A DNA stretch of 64,000 bases from Aporrectodea caliginosa. Its lineage: Eukaryota > Annelida > Clitellata > Crassiclitellata > Lumbricidae. This document shows positions 48,283 through 58,986 of the stretch, piece by piece (position 1 is the first letter of the stretch; each line of letters starts with the position of its first letter). The DNA lies in assembly GCA_020284085.1 (NCBI GenBank), contig JACEVL010000426.1, positions 237,501 to 301,500 on the forward strand, given 5' to 3'. The notes beneath the pieces are model-generated. The model ran no database searches. It was not told the origin of the DNA and was given only the letters and a program-made list of their open reading frames with translations. Made by a program: the position numbers and the translations under genes.

Positions 48283-51200
48283 TTAAGTGATGAAGTCCCT
48301 AAACCTAACAGGTGGTTTGACGAATCGTCTTGAACGAGTTGTCCGTAAGCAACTCTTAACGGGTGGAGATGAGATGACTGGCATGGAGTCCACTGTAGGC
48401 ATGACAACCGGATTACAGTCCTTTGGAGGCATGACCACTGGAGTAGAGTCCTTTGGAGGCATGCCAACTGGAGTTCTGTAACTTCTGTTGTCAGTTCTGT
48501 AGTCTGAATGAGTTTCATCCTCGACGAAGGGCTGACAGTCTGAATGAGTTTCATCCTCGACGAAGGGCCGACAGTCTGGAGATGGTTCATCAGTGTGAAC
48601 CAAGTGACGACGATTACGACGAAGGGTTGACCCATCTTCGGTCTTTATGATGTAGCTGCGAGGAGTTATGTGTTTATCCAGAACCACGCCAGAGTGCCAG
48701 ATACCATTTCGATTCACACGAATGGTATCACCATTGTCCAAAGGTACAAGTGATTTCGCATGTCTATCATAAAATTTCTTTTGATTTGATTGACGTTTCT
48801 TTAGTTCTGGTGCGGCATTCCTTGTCATCGGCTGTAGACGAGAGGGCATAACTGGAAGCTTTGACCGTAAAAGGCGACTCATGAGCAGTTCAGCAGGACT
48901 ATGTTGCAAACCTGAGACTGGTGCATTTCTGTACTGCAACAGTGCTATGTATGGATCGGAACCATCTTTCCCTGCCTTCTTCAAAAGTGTCTTCACAGTC
49001 TGTATGGCCCTTTCTGCCATCCCATTTGACTGAGCATAACGTGGGCTTGTAGTCGTTATCTTAAAGTTCCACGATGCTGCAAATTTTTGCATTGCTGCAC
49101 TTGCAAAGGGCATGTTATCTGCCACCATCTCGCACGGTATTCCATGGCGAGCAAACACTGACTTCAAGTGTGGTATCAGTGAATTAGCTGTTTTTCCTTG
49201 AAGCAGACAAATTTCCGGGTATTTTGAGAAATAATCGACCACCAGTAAGTAATCGTTTCCGAAAAGCTGGAAGATATCTGCAGCAACTTTTTCCCAAGGT
49301 CGCTCAGGTACTGGATGAGGAATTAATGGTTCTTGCTGTTGCTGTCTGCAGAATGAATTGCAGGTGGTACATTTACCAACAAATTGCTCGATGTCTTTTG
49401 ACAGTCCTGGCCAAAAGAAACATGAACGTGCAAGACCCTTGCATTTTTCTATGCCAAGGTGTCCTTCGTGCAGCAAAGTCAGCATTTCAAGACGCATTGT
49501 CTGTGGAACTATCAGCTTTCCATGCACAAACAATAGTCCCTCAAGTTCATAAATGTCTGCAGCCAGTTTCTGGTATTGTTTCAACTCAACTGGTAGATCT
49601 GCTTTAGCTTCAGGGAACCCTTCCTGAACCTTGCTGATCAATGCATGTACAAGAACCTCAAGATCTTCTGTCAGTTCATCTGGAATTTCCTTGTGACCTG
49701 TAATATATGCTCGGGACAAGGCATCTGCAATCAGCATTTTACTTCCAGGTAAATATTCAATTGTGATCTGAAATTTCAACAGTCTGAGTAACATTCTTTG
49801 AAGCCTAGGTGATGTATCACATATTGGCTTTCTGAAAATTGCTTCAAGTGGCTTGTGATCTGACTGGACAACTGTCTTTCTGCCATAAACGTAATGCGAA
49901 AATTTCTCACACGCAAACACGATAGCAAGCAGTTCTTTCTCTATTTGTGCATAATTTTTCTCTGCAGCTGTTAGAGATCTGGATGCATAGGCTATTGGCT
50001 GTCCATCTTGCAGTAGACACGACCCAAGGCCTGAGGAAGATGCATCAGTTTGTATCATTAAGACTTTGTTTGGATCATAATACTTCAACGTTGCGGCTTC
50101 GCTGATCAATTTCTTGATGACTTGCAGAGCATTTTCATGTTGGTCTGACCAATGCCATGCTATGTCTTTCTTTAGTATCTGCCGTAGTATGTCTGTGTGG
50201 GAGGAGAAGTTTGGTATAAACTTTGACAAGTACGTTACCATTCCCAAGAATCTTTGCAACTCTTTCTGGTTGGTTGGAGATGGCATGTTGAGTATTGCCT
50301 GAACTTTAACCTCATCTGGACGTACACCAGTACTAGACAAAATGTGACCCAAATATTTGACTTGCTCAACCTTGTACTGTATTTTCTTTCGGTTGAACTT
50401 CACTCCATTTTGCTGTGCTCGATCCAAAACTTGTTTTAGGATTCGATCGTGTTCAGAGTCATCAACTGCAGCTATGATGAGGTCATCAAACACAATGCTC
50501 ACGCCTGGAATGTCACCAAATAGTTCATTGCTTCTCTTCTGGAAGATTTCAGGTGCAGAACAGATTCCAAACGGCATGCGTTTCATTGAATAACGACCAA
50601 ATGGAGTGTTAAAGGTGCACAAGCGGCTACTCGATTCATCGAGCTTGATCTGCCAAAATCCATCCTTCATGTCAATAACAGTGAAGACAGACTTTCCAGA
50701 CAGTTTAGCTATGACATCCTCACAAGTAGGGATGCGATAGTGTTCTCGTGTAATGGCTCTGTTAAGGTCTCTTGGATCCAAACATAAGCGAAGGGAGCCA
50801 TCTTTTTTCTCAACTACGAGCAAGCTGTTGACCCAATCAGTAGGTTGATCTTGCTTCTTGATTACGTCCAAACTCTCCAGTTCACCAAGTGTTTTCTTTA
50901 ATCGCTCTTCGAGTGCAAGTGGAATTCGTCTCGGGGAATGAACAACTGGTGGAATATTCTTATCAATTATGATGTGGTATGTACCTGGCATCTCTCCTAG
51001 TCCAGTGAACACATCTTTATAGCTGTCCAGTATGTTCGAAGCTTTCTGTGGCTCTGACACAGAATCAATTCTTTGCACAATGTTCAGTTCTACGCAGCTG
51101 TGCAGACCAAGGAGAGTTGGAGCATCTTGTTCAATAACGAAAAAATCAGCTTCCACAGTTCTACTACTGGTCTTTGCAGTAACAGAGACTAGTCCCACTG

Positions 51201-52239
51201 AAGTGATCTTGCTGTCACCATAAGCAGTGAGTGTAGTGTTACATGGTTTTATTTTTGGACGTTTAGCGAGACTGTTCAGCGTAGACAGTGCCATTACATT
51301 TGCTTCAGCACCGGTGTCCAGTTTACACTGAACCATATCACCGTTTATGTCCATTTCTTTCCACCATCCATCAGTTCTCTGACCCACTGACAGTACTCCC
51401 ACGAAGAAGTTCTGAACATCATCAACTGAATAAACCACTCTCTGTGTAGGGATTTGTTTCGGTTTATGTTTGATTTCTCTTCCCTTGCTTCTCGATCTCT
51501 GAGGACTTTTGAACTGACTAGGTTCTTTATGACCCAGTTCTTTGGATCGACACACTTTCTGGAAGTGGTTTGGTTTTCCACATCTCATGCACTCTTTTCC
51601 AAATGCAGGACATGCTCTGGGTTTATGTGTACCTCCCCATTTTGAGCAGGCATTATCATTGGAGCGGACATTATTTATCCTAGCAGTAAAACTCGTCTCA
51701 CCTTGGATAGACTGCAGTTGTGTCTTTGTCGACTCTGCTGCTCGACAGATTAGAAGTGCCTTCTGCAGGTCGAGATCTGGCTCGCGCAGTAAACGTTCCT
51801 GAAGACGAGCATCCGGGCATCCCAAAACCACACGGTCACGAATCAGGCTTTCGGTCTGAGCGCCGAAATCACAGGACTTGACTCTTTGACGTAGTGAAGT
51901 GACGAATGCATCAATCGACTCACCCGGTGCCTGAGTCGATTTCCAGAAGTTGTAGCGTTCAAAAACAACGTTTCTGCGAGGCGAACAATATGCTTCAAAT
52001 TTGGAGAGCGCTGGCTCGAGTTTTTCAGATTCGGCCTCCGTGAAAGCGAATGTATTATACACTGCTATTGCGTCGTCTCCTACAATATGAAGAAAGATAG
52101 CCAACTGAACGTCGTCTGGCTTTTGGTCGGACCCCGACGCCTTCATGAAATTCTTGAATTTCTGTTTCCAGTTTTTCCACGACTCCTCCAAGTTAAGACT
52201 GTTCATGTCCAGCGGAATGGGTTGTTTGAAAACTTCCAT
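48283..52239 (-). CDS. gag-pol: Gag-Pol polyprotein of Ty3/gypsy element (1318 aa)
   Basis: A single uninterrupted frame. Gag occupies about residues 1-205. A CX2CX4HX4C zinc knuckle is at 217-230 (CMRCGKPNHFQKVC). The aspartic protease has LDTGAEA with the catalytic Asp at 308. The reverse transcriptase has DPRDLN and, at 584-586, VFDD in place of the usual YxDD. RNase H begins with TDASSSG (Asp 732). Integrase has the HHCC finger (His 924, His 928, Cys 957, Cys 960) and core residues Asp 988, Asp 1041, Glu 1076, i.e. a DX52DX34E spacing. There is a C-terminal tail with two near-repeats containing FVEDETHSD. It resembles the K02A2.6-like group common in aquatic animals. There is no envelope frame and no gag/pol frameshift. 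It probably encodes active enzymes. Confidence 0.95.
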   Translation of the reverse strand: MEVFKQPIPLDMNSLNLEESWKNWKQKFKNFMKASGSDQKPDDVQLAIFLHIVGDDAIAVYNTFAFTEAESEKLEPALSKFEAYCSPRRNVVFERYNFWKSTQAPGESIDAFVTSLRQRVKSCDFGAQTESLIRDRVVLGCPDARLQERLLREPDLDLQKALLICRAAESTKTQLQSIQGETSFTARINNVRSNDNACSKWGGTHKPRACPAFGKECMRCGKPNHFQKVCRSKELGHKEPSQFKSPQRSRSKGREIKHKPKQIPTQRVVYSVDDVQNFFVGVLSVGQRTDGWWKEMDINGDMVQCKLDTGAEANVMALSTLNSLAKRPKIKPCNTTLTAYGDSKITSVGLVSVTAKTSSRTVEADFFVIEQDAPTLLGLHSCVELNIVQRIDSVSEPQKASNILDSYKDVFTGLGEMPGTYHIIIDKNIPPVVHSPRRIPLALEERLKKTLGELESLDVIKKQDQPTDWVNSLLVVEKKDGSLRLCLDPRDLNRAITREHYRIPTCEDVIAKLSGKSVFTVIDMKDGFWQIKLDESSSRLCTFNTPFGRYSMKRMPFGICSAPEIFQKRSNELFGDIPGVSIVFDDLIIAAVDDSEHDRILKQVLDRAQQNGVKFNRKKIQYKVEQVKYLGHILSSTGVRPDEVKVQAILNMPSPTNQKELQRFLGMVTYLSKFIPNFSSHTDILRQILKKDIAWHWSDQHENALQVIKKLISEAATLKYYDPNKVLMIQTDASSSGLGSCLLQDGQPIAYASRSLTAAEKNYAQIEKELLAIVFACEKFSHYVYGRKTVVQSDHKPLEAIFRKPICDTSPRLQRMLLRLLKFQITIEYLPGSKMLIADALSRAYITGHKEIPDELTEDLEVLVHALISKVQEGFPEAKADLPVELKQYQKLAADIYELEGLLFVHGKLIVPQTMRLEMLTLLHEGHLGIEKCKGLARSCFFWPGLSKDIEQFVGKCTTCNSFCRQQQQEPLIPHPVPERPWEKVAADIFQLFGNDYLLVVDYFSKYPEICLLQGKTANSLIPHLKSVFARHGIPCEMVADNMPFASAAMQKFAASWNFKITTTSPRYAQSNGMAERAIQTVKTLLKKAGKDGSDPYIALLQYRNAPVSGLQHSPAELLMSRLLRSKLPVMPSRLQPMTRNAAPELKKRQSNQKKFYDRHAKSLVPLDNGDTIRVNRNGIWHSGVVLDKHITPRSYIIKTEDGSTLRRNRRHLVHTDEPSPDCRPFVEDETHSDCQPFVEDETHSDYRTDNRSYRTPVGMPPKDSTPVVMPPKDCNPVVMPTVDSMPVISSPPVKSCLRTTRSRRFVKPPVRFRDFIT

Positions 52240-52289
52240 TGTCGATGTTTTTAATGTTCAGCCAATTTCAACTTTTGTTCACGACGCCA

Positions 52290-52525
52290 TGTTATGTTAT
52301 GTCTCTAATTAAAGCTCGTAAGGTTATGTTATTAAACACTTTTATTATTTATCAGCTTAGTATGTTCTTTAAGTGCAAACGTGCGAGTAACTGCTGACAT
52401 GTCCAAGTTCCACAATGGCCGATCCCTAGTTTCGAGGAGGACTGACGTCACAACATAGATCATATATTAGCATGGAGATTCTAACATGACAATACATAGT
52501 CTATGCTAAAGTACAATCCATGACA
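52290..52525 (-). repeat. 5' LTR of the Ty3/gypsy element
   Basis: 236 bp, one difference from the other LTR (ACAATCC against ACAGTCC near the end). CRE palindrome TGACGTCA at 52443-52450. It should drive element transcription leftwards, towards unit 7. Confidence 0.95.
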
Positions 52526-52554
52526 AATACAATTAGAAATTTATATCGCGCTAT

Positions 52555-53170
52555 TTTGATTTCCTGAAACCCCCGCTTCAACTTCAAACTACCAAAAGAA
52601 ACTAATGAGAAAGTTCAATCTAAATATGCAAGCTAAAGTTCAGTAGTGTCTTTAATTAAGTTTAGAACTGTCTTTTAAAGTGTTCTCTTATTCCTCGTCG
52701 TCACAGCGGACGAAGAATCGAAAAGCAACGGCTTAACCGACGAAGCCCCGTACGATTCAGCGCGTAGACGACGTCCATGGCAGTGACGGTCTTAGCGTGC
52801 TCCGTGTAGGCGACGGCGTCGCGGATGACGTTCGCCAAGAAGACATTCAGAACTCCGCGGGTTTCTTCGTAGATGAGACCGGAAATACCCTTTCCGCCTT
52901 CACGACCTGCCAGGCGTCGAGGGTCGGGCTTCGTGATGCCGTAGATGTTGTCGCGCTGACGAGATGAGGTATTCCGATCGAAGTTCGACCATCCAGATCG
53001 TCGTTTTTATCCATATTTTGATTTCCTGAAACCCCCTTCAACTTCAAATTGCCATAAGAGAAACTAATGAAAAAGTTCAATCCACATAATTGTGCAATCT
53101 GATGTTCAGGACAGTCTTTGCTAAAGTTCGATCCCATCTTTTAAAGTGTTCTCGTATAAAGGTACTACAA
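52555..53170 (-). repeat. Tandemly duplicated ~460-bp H4-linked module
   Basis: 52552-52690 (TTGATTTCCTGAAACCCC ... CTTTTAAAGTGTTCTC) recurs at 53017-53155. Each copy is followed by a histone H4-like stretch on its right. The duplication therefore included H4 sequence and its 3' flank. Confidence 0.6.
52752..52955 (-). pseudogene. Histone H4-like fragment
   Basis: 68 codons, open: [10 protein letters not shown], then [32 protein letters not shown] and [11 protein letters not shown]. This covers H4 residues 23-92 with a two-residue deletion at H4 78-79 (AKRKTV becomes AKTV). The last residues RQGRTLYGFGG are replaced. There is no start codon or N-terminal tail, as homology begins at RDN. GC-rich compared with its surroundings. 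It is a decayed or chimeric H4 copy and not a functional core histone. No histone 3' stem-loop was found. Confidence 0.75.
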
Positions 53171-53233
53171 AATAGAAGAATATGAATATACATACCTCGA
53201 TGGTATCTTCTCTATACTTCTTGACTGAGACGG

Positions 53234-53323
53234 TGGCGCATAGACGACGTTCATGGCGTTGCCAAGTAGCTCTTCGAATAAACGCATATCTGAATTGATG
53301 ATGATGATGGCCGTAACCGTCCT
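53234..53323 (-). pseudogene. Second histone H4-like fragment, interrupted
   Basis: RTVTA (53323-53309) and AMNVVYA (53256-53236) match the H4 [11 protein letters not shown] segment but are separated by 17 extra codons that include an (ATC)n expansion. It is abutted directly, at the single N of the window (53324), by the tail of an F-box-family exon 4 on the other strand. Confidence 0.5.
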
Positions 53324-53870
53324 NACTACCTTCCGTTTCACAGAAGAATGAAACACTCGAAAGGATGTTAACGATGAAAACAAAATCTGTGTTAAATAAT
53401 TTCGATATCTCTTGGAATGGTTGTGCCATATGGCTACTAATATCTGGCGTTTTAAATAACTGAACTATACGCTAAAAGACCTGTAGTTTTAGATAGGCAT
53501 AACTTAACTGTGTTAAAAGACTTATGCGATATATATTGAGAAATTCGTTTGCATATTTGTATTGTATCTTTGTATTGTATTTATGAATCATTTATTTACA
53601 TAAATCGCATAGGTTATCTTTTAAAAACTCGTTGTTCCTTGATTTGTGCTTTTTATTTTAATAAAATTCTTCTATTACCGCTATTGACAAGATTGTAGTC
53701 AAAATAGGATGACGAGCTACGCCTGCAATCGAGGACAATGGTGTTTCAGTCCAATCAATTCATAGGCCTATGCAGCATTTAATTAGGCCTACGCGTTTTA
53801 GTTATTCACAACTCACGATCCAGGTGGATTTGGCAAGGTGGAGTCTTCGCTCTATCCTATCGCAAATCAC
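53324..53870 (+). pseudogene. Unit 9: terminal codons, 3' UTR and 3' flank of an F-box/propeller gene
   Basis: The last codons TTFRFTEE and stop are at about 53325-53351. The conserved 3' UTR follows (TTTCGATATCTCTTGGAATG), then AATAAA at 53660-53665 and a truncated module A at 53727-53850. All upstream exons are missing, cut at the H4-like segment. Confidence 0.7.
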
Positions 53871-54655
53871 AGTTTATATGGTTCGGTACAACACGTGCAC
53901 GTTGTAGGATCGATAAAAATGCTCTTGCATCGGCATCACTTACTGGACAGTCCTGTAATGTGGTGAGGGACCTTGGGGTGCTTCTTGATGGTGGGTTTAC
54001 GATGGCTGATCATGTATCACATATCTCCAGGATTAGCTATTATGAGCTCAGGCAGATCCGAGTTATACGGAGAACGCTGTCGCTAAGCGCTGCGGCTGTG
54101 CTAATACACTTTTTCGTCCTCACACGTCTTGACTACTGTAATGGGGTCCTCCTGGGCCTCTTTGAGTTCCGTCTTCATCAACTTAAGCTCGTTCAGAATG
54201 CAGCAGCCAGACTTCTGGCTGATCTACCGAGATATTCACACATATCTGACTACATGCGATGTGAGCTCCACTGGCTTCCAGTTGCTGATCGTGTGCAATT
54301 CAAAATTGCTACGCTGGTTTGGAAGGCTACGCCTGGTACTGCTCCGGACTACATTGCTGAACTGTGCCTTCCAGTTGGCACTCAAACTGGTCGGCGGGCT
54401 CTCCGGTCTGCCTCGCGAAATGACTTGATGATACCTTCGTTTCGAACCACCACCTGTTCTCGTCGGGACTTCTCGATTGCGGCGCCACGGATCTGGAACG
54501 CTCTTCCGCCGTCTGTGCGTACTGCACGCGGCTATATAGTTTTCTCTAAACTCTTAAAGACGCATTTTTAGCTGTTTGATGGCCACGTGTTGAGCGCTTC
54601 TGAGAGACTCTTAAGTGGCGCTTTATAAATGTTTTATTACATTACATTATTACAT
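53870..54655 (+). mobile_element. CR1/L2-type LINE, 3' end with RT C-terminus
   Basis: An open frame of about 233 codons ending in TAG at 54569-54571. Motifs in order: IWFGT, VRDLGVLLD, LRQIRVIRRTLS, RLDYCNGVLLGL, LVQNAAARLL, ELHWLPV, RDFSIAAPRIWNALP. These are the C-terminal landmarks of jockey/CR1/L2 reverse transcriptases. A short 3' UTR ends GGCGCTTTATAAATG and an ATTAC/ATTATT tail. It is 5'-truncated, as is usual for LINE insertions, and inserted in module A of unit 9. The frame is still open, so it is fairly young. Confidence 0.85.
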
Positions 54656-56120
54656 TATTGAACCGTCTCATCCAGAAAAGGCGTCCGTCTGTAGAAAGTA
54701 CTAATCACTTTCACACGACGCCGAGCATGCAAGACGGCAGATAGAAGCCCGAAGCCAGTCTGCGTTGTGCCGTGACCCACCTCGACACTCGCGGCATATC
54801 GTAAGGCCGCTCCCGCTCGTCTGCCTTCAGATGCACGTGTCAAAGTACTCCAACTTTCTAACAAGTAATCGATGAAAGAAGCTGCTGACTATTGAACGCG
54901 TAGAGCATAAAAATTATGCGCTTAAAGGTAGCAACATGAGCCAAGATGCCTGCCTAAGGCCCATTTCAGCTTTGTGACACATTCTATCCTAGTCTGATAA
55001 AATATATGTTGGCATATTCAAGGCTTCTGACGTATTTAGCGCCGGTGTCCCGTGATATTCCATACGTCCTAAAGCTATCCGGGCGGGGGATTAATAAATT
55101 TATCCCTCGGATTGTATATACCGGTATAGAGTATCCGGGGGGTATAAACCATTTCTATTCCCCATTGTGTGAAATCATCTCCCGACGGATAAAAATTCAC
55201 AGGCATAAGGTATTATTTTCAAAAATGCTAATAATTTATAAATCTATGCTTTATCTAAAATCTAAAACCAAACATAGGTAAAGCACGTGACTCTAATTGT
55301 TCTAGGTGTTCTAAGCAATCAATCAATCAATCGATCATATTCGATTGGTTTTGTCAATTAAGCTGACACAGACGCATTCTTAAACAGGCAATATTGTTCA
55401 GGGCATTCTAGAGACAGTCCGAGAGCAAAGATCAAATATGTTAGTTGAGTGCTTATTAAGAATACGTGACTAGATATATGACGATCTTAATAGGCAATGA
55501 AAAGCTAATGTTCTGAGCAAATCAGACCCAAGTTGCATCAGGAAGAATAACCCAACGTGGAGTGGCTTTCTTTCCCTTCTCTTGAGAGGAATTGTTGGGA
55601 AAGGTAGCATGACGACTAACTTTGAAACATTGTTTAGGCGTAATTTGCGTGAGATTACAACACTGCACAAAACACAAGTGTCTTTGAAGTTGGTTCGTTG
55701 CCTCAAATGGCTACGATGGCTCTGCTGGTTTACCTATAATATGCGAAACGACCGATATCAAGCGTAGAAGTGAACGACATTAATAAGACTTAGTTAAGAC
55801 CTAAACGACATTAGCAAGTCTTACCTTTAGACCTGACAAGTCTTAACATTATATCTAAATGACAATAACAAGTCTAATAAGTCTTAACTTTAGATCTAAA
55901 TGACAATAGCAAGTCTTAAGTCTACGCCTTAACGACATTAACGAGCTGACACAACGAACAGAATTGGACAACTAAGGTTTATCAATTAAATGCAAAAATA
56001 GGATAATTGCACAGATGCATTGTTTAATTTGCCTGAGCTTACAACACCCACAGAGCACAGGAGCCTTTGAATTTGGCTTGTTGCCTCAAAATTAATGGCT
56101 TCAATGGCTTTTTTGCACCT
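54656..56120. other. Region without recognised gene; degenerate tandem repeat at 55780-55940
   Basis: Around 55780-55940, units of about 45-55 bp with AAGTCTTAAC and AACGACATTA recur three to four times with much divergence. The frame at 55006-55281 has no similarity that I recognise. No splice pattern could be supported. Confidence 0.4.
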
Positions 56121-56125
56121 ATAAT

Positions 56126-56127
<2 letters not shown>

Positions 56128-56182
<55 letters not shown>
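56128..56182. repeat. (AT)n microsatellite
   Basis: About 27 AT units. The flanks GGCTTCAATGG occur again near 56385, suggesting an older local duplication. Confidence 0.95.
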
Positions 56183-56184
<2 letters not shown>

Positions 56185-56946
56185 GAAATGACCGATATCA
56201 AGCGCGATACCAAGTCACCCAATAAGCACCTTAGTCCCTTTCATGACACTGTCTTAATTGCACTGTAGACGACGCACATTACGCAAGTCTGCGAATCGGC
56301 TAACTTTTAGACAATGCCACAACTTAGGAAGAGTAGATAGAGTATAACAGAGTAGAAAGAGAGAGAGAGTAATGAGAGGCTCATTGGCTTCAATGGATTC
56401 TTTGCCCACATAATTATGCCAATAATAAGTAGCATTTGGATGAACCCATGACCACGACTGACATAGTTCGAAATTGACTTAAATTGCTCAATTTGTAATT
56501 ACTGTAAGTTGTAGAGGGATACTTTTTGAATGGGCGATGAATTCGTAGGACTCATGGGGGAGTCATGGGAGATACTTTAGAACGAGGGATTAGTCGCTCC
56601 CGTTCAGATTCAAACGGCCGGATAGGCCTACTTCATTGCGCTAAAGGGATATAATTTTTAGAGAGGATACTCTATTTCGTGACAGGCGCAGGTTCCGGAT
56701 CTGTGTTAATTAATGTACATGCAATTGTAAATAGCTATAGGCTACGTGTATTCTTACACGTTTTGCAGCGACTGTTTGACCTCAACTCTGCTCATTTTTC
56801 AATGAATTGATAATTTATGTAATATCATTCACCACTGCTGTCCGTTTGAATGGATGCCACTCCATTTAAAGTCCCAACTCTGTTAATTATTCACCAATCA
56901 GCTACAACTTGGTCAAATGTATCGAACCTCCGAGTGATATCGATAT

Positions 56947-56991
56947 CTTTACGGTTCTTACGGTTCGATAAGAACCATAAGAACCGTAAAG
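56947..56991. repeat. 14-bp perfect hairpin
   Basis: CTTTACGGTTCTTA (56947-56960) and TAAGAACCGTAAAG (56978-56991) with a 17-nt loop that itself holds CGGTTC/GAACC. It may be a tiny MITE core. No coding context. Confidence 0.6.
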
Positions 56992-57473
56992 CGCCTTTGC
57001 ATTAAATGAGACTTCGATATAGGCTAATAGACTATGCAAGTTCGATAAAACAGTCATGTTTGTACGTGTTGACATTCGTTTTGGCAGGCCCCTGACTACT
57101 TACTACTCTATATATCCATGTAACAGATGAACTTTAAGCTTGGTTCTGAATGAATTTAGAGAGCCGACAGAATATGCACTAAACTGGGCAGTGGGCAGTG
57201 ATTTCCAAAGTCTTGGACTAGCCACTGAGAACAACCCAATGCCGTTTTTGCGCAAGGGACAGAAATAATCTATTGATTAAGTGCAATATTTGCTGATGTG
57301 GGTAGTAAATGGAATGAATGCAATATTGGTGTAATCTGTTGATGCTTGTGGTTTATTGTTATGGCTCTTGTCAGAGAATTTTGAACCATCTGTATTTTTA
57401 AGATACTTAATATAAGTTTAATGAGTTTTAAATACCTACATGCAGTGATGTACATGTAGTAGCCTACTCGAGT

Positions 57474-57606
57474 CCGGCCAAGGACTCGAGTCCGACTCGA
57501 GACCGATCTTTTGTGGACTCGAACTTGGACTCGGCTTGTCACGACTCGGACTTGGACTCGGACTCGAAGGCTCTGGACTCGAATTTGACTCGCTAACTCG
57601 GTTTCC
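57474..57606. repeat. GGACTCG-type tandem repeat
   Basis: Multiple GGACTCGGACT and GACTCGAA units, with a palindromic start GGACTCGAGTCC. Arrays like this occur in several DNA transposons. Class not assigned. Confidence 0.6.
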
Positions 57607-58916
57607 AAGTCACAATTTTGTCTTGCGATAAGATGCGATTTGTATACTTGCTTACTTACGCGTCCAAAATAGGTATTCTAAACTAAAGAGCCCAATAGAT
57701 ATCAACGAGCATATGTGGAGTTTTGGCGTTCAAAGGGCTTCGGGTGACCATACCCTATACCCAGCCAGAGACGATGTTCTTCGGCGCCTGCCCACATCGG
57801 AGTTCATGCATGGTACAGCAGCCGTTGGGAATTCTTCACCGCGATATCCCCCTCCTACCCCCAGGTAATGGGCATTGAAGAATTGGCTGTTAAAACCGCC
57901 AGGCTGATGATGAAGGCCATCAAAGAGAGACATGACCCGTTTCTAATTCTTCTCACTTAAAGGAATACCCCATTCACGCAACTGGACCAGCCGAATCGCA
58001 ATCGGACATTAAGCGATTTTGCCGCCCTTTGCGCACGAACTTTAGGAACCTTAGCATGTATCTAGCTATAGATGTTAGCAATAAAGCAGTATTAAAATAC
58101 CTTAGTCTAATCTCACAGTTTAGAAATAAGTTTTCCAAAGCGTAATTCTTCAATTATTCTTGTAATTAAAATTATGGCTGATTTTTGCTAGATTTCAGTT
58201 TTTCTTACTTTGAAATGACCGTGAATGATCAAGAATTGAGTGCCAATATTTTCCCCAGATATAGCTCTCGTCGAGACAAACAGAACAAAAGAAAGTTCAT
58301 GCAAATCGAACTATTCGTTCCTTTTTGTGATGAACCGTGTAAATTGAGAATGGACCCAAGTTTCAAGTCCCGAGGCTGAGCGCCTACAATCCTGCAATTT
58401 AAGGGGTCTATGATCCAGTGTAAAGGCGAGAACAGCTTCAGCATAGTAGCCTCCACGGTTAGCTGATTGGTAAAGACTGAAATTAGGTGATGAAGTACTC
58501 TTTCTCTTTATCTGTATAGGGAAGAGACTTCAATAATATTCTAAATATTATTAAGGTTGGAGACGTTCTCAAGTGTGACAAACTGTTGATGTCCAGGTCA
58601 GGTCTCCTGAGGCTTGACTATGGCCCACTTAAAATATGATGGCAACAGCCTTCAGCAAAAGATAAGTTGGCTAAATGAGTAGTAAGTTGGTAGAAAACGT
58701 CAGAACAAGAAGCAATAAGTGATACAGGTATGTTGTCCATCGATTTAGGGACAGTATGATTAAGAAGAGACATGACTTCAAAGTTTGTGACATATTCTCA
58801 AACTATATAGGACGTCCCGGACCTGTCGTATTGCTTCTGCAGCATATACCAGCTAAGTTCGCTACATGATACAAATTACAACGCAGTAGAGTCTGTCATC
58901 TGACTGACTGACTGAC
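57607..58916. other. Region without recognised gene
   Basis: Only short frames without recognisable similarity. A (GACT)n run at 58899-58916 borders the MITE. Confidence 0.35.
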
Positions 58917-58986
58917 TTAACCCTTTAACGACGAGCCGCTTATATTTCCCATACATTTTAGTACACGCTCGTCGTTAAAGGGTTAA
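58917..58986. mobile_element. 62-bp piggyBac-type MITE (58921-58982)
   Basis: Perfect 16-bp terminal repeats CCCTTTAACGACGAGC at 58921-58936 and complement at 58967-58982, flanked by TTAA on both sides (58917-58920, 58983-58986). TTAA target and CCC start are features of the piggyBac superfamily. The interior is only 30 bp. Confidence 0.75.

Larger units (their letters stand above)
48033..52530 (-). mobile_element. Young, structurally complete Ty3/gypsy LTR retrotransposon
   Basis: Two 236-bp LTRs (48038-48273 and 52290-52525) begin TG and end CA on the element strand and differ at one base by eye. The 5-bp duplication AATAC flanks them (48033-48037, 52526-52530). On the minus strand the primer-binding site starts directly after the 5' LTR (TGGCGTCGTGAACAAAAG, 52289-52272); the matching tRNA is not identified. 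The polypurine tract AAGAAGGAAGG (48284-48274) touches the 3' LTR and overlaps the stop codon. One gag-pol frame fills the inside. Near-identical LTRs and an open frame indicate a very recent insertion. Confidence 0.95.

Noticed and set aside
52847..53137. 96-aa frame starting MGSNFSKD
   Set aside because: It is a shifted frame across the H4-like fragment and its duplicated flank; the H4 frame is the meaningful one.
57730..57933. 67-aa minus-strand frame, GC-richer than its surroundings
   Set aside because: No domain recognised and no paralog in the window; may be a repeat fragment but cannot be supported as a gene.
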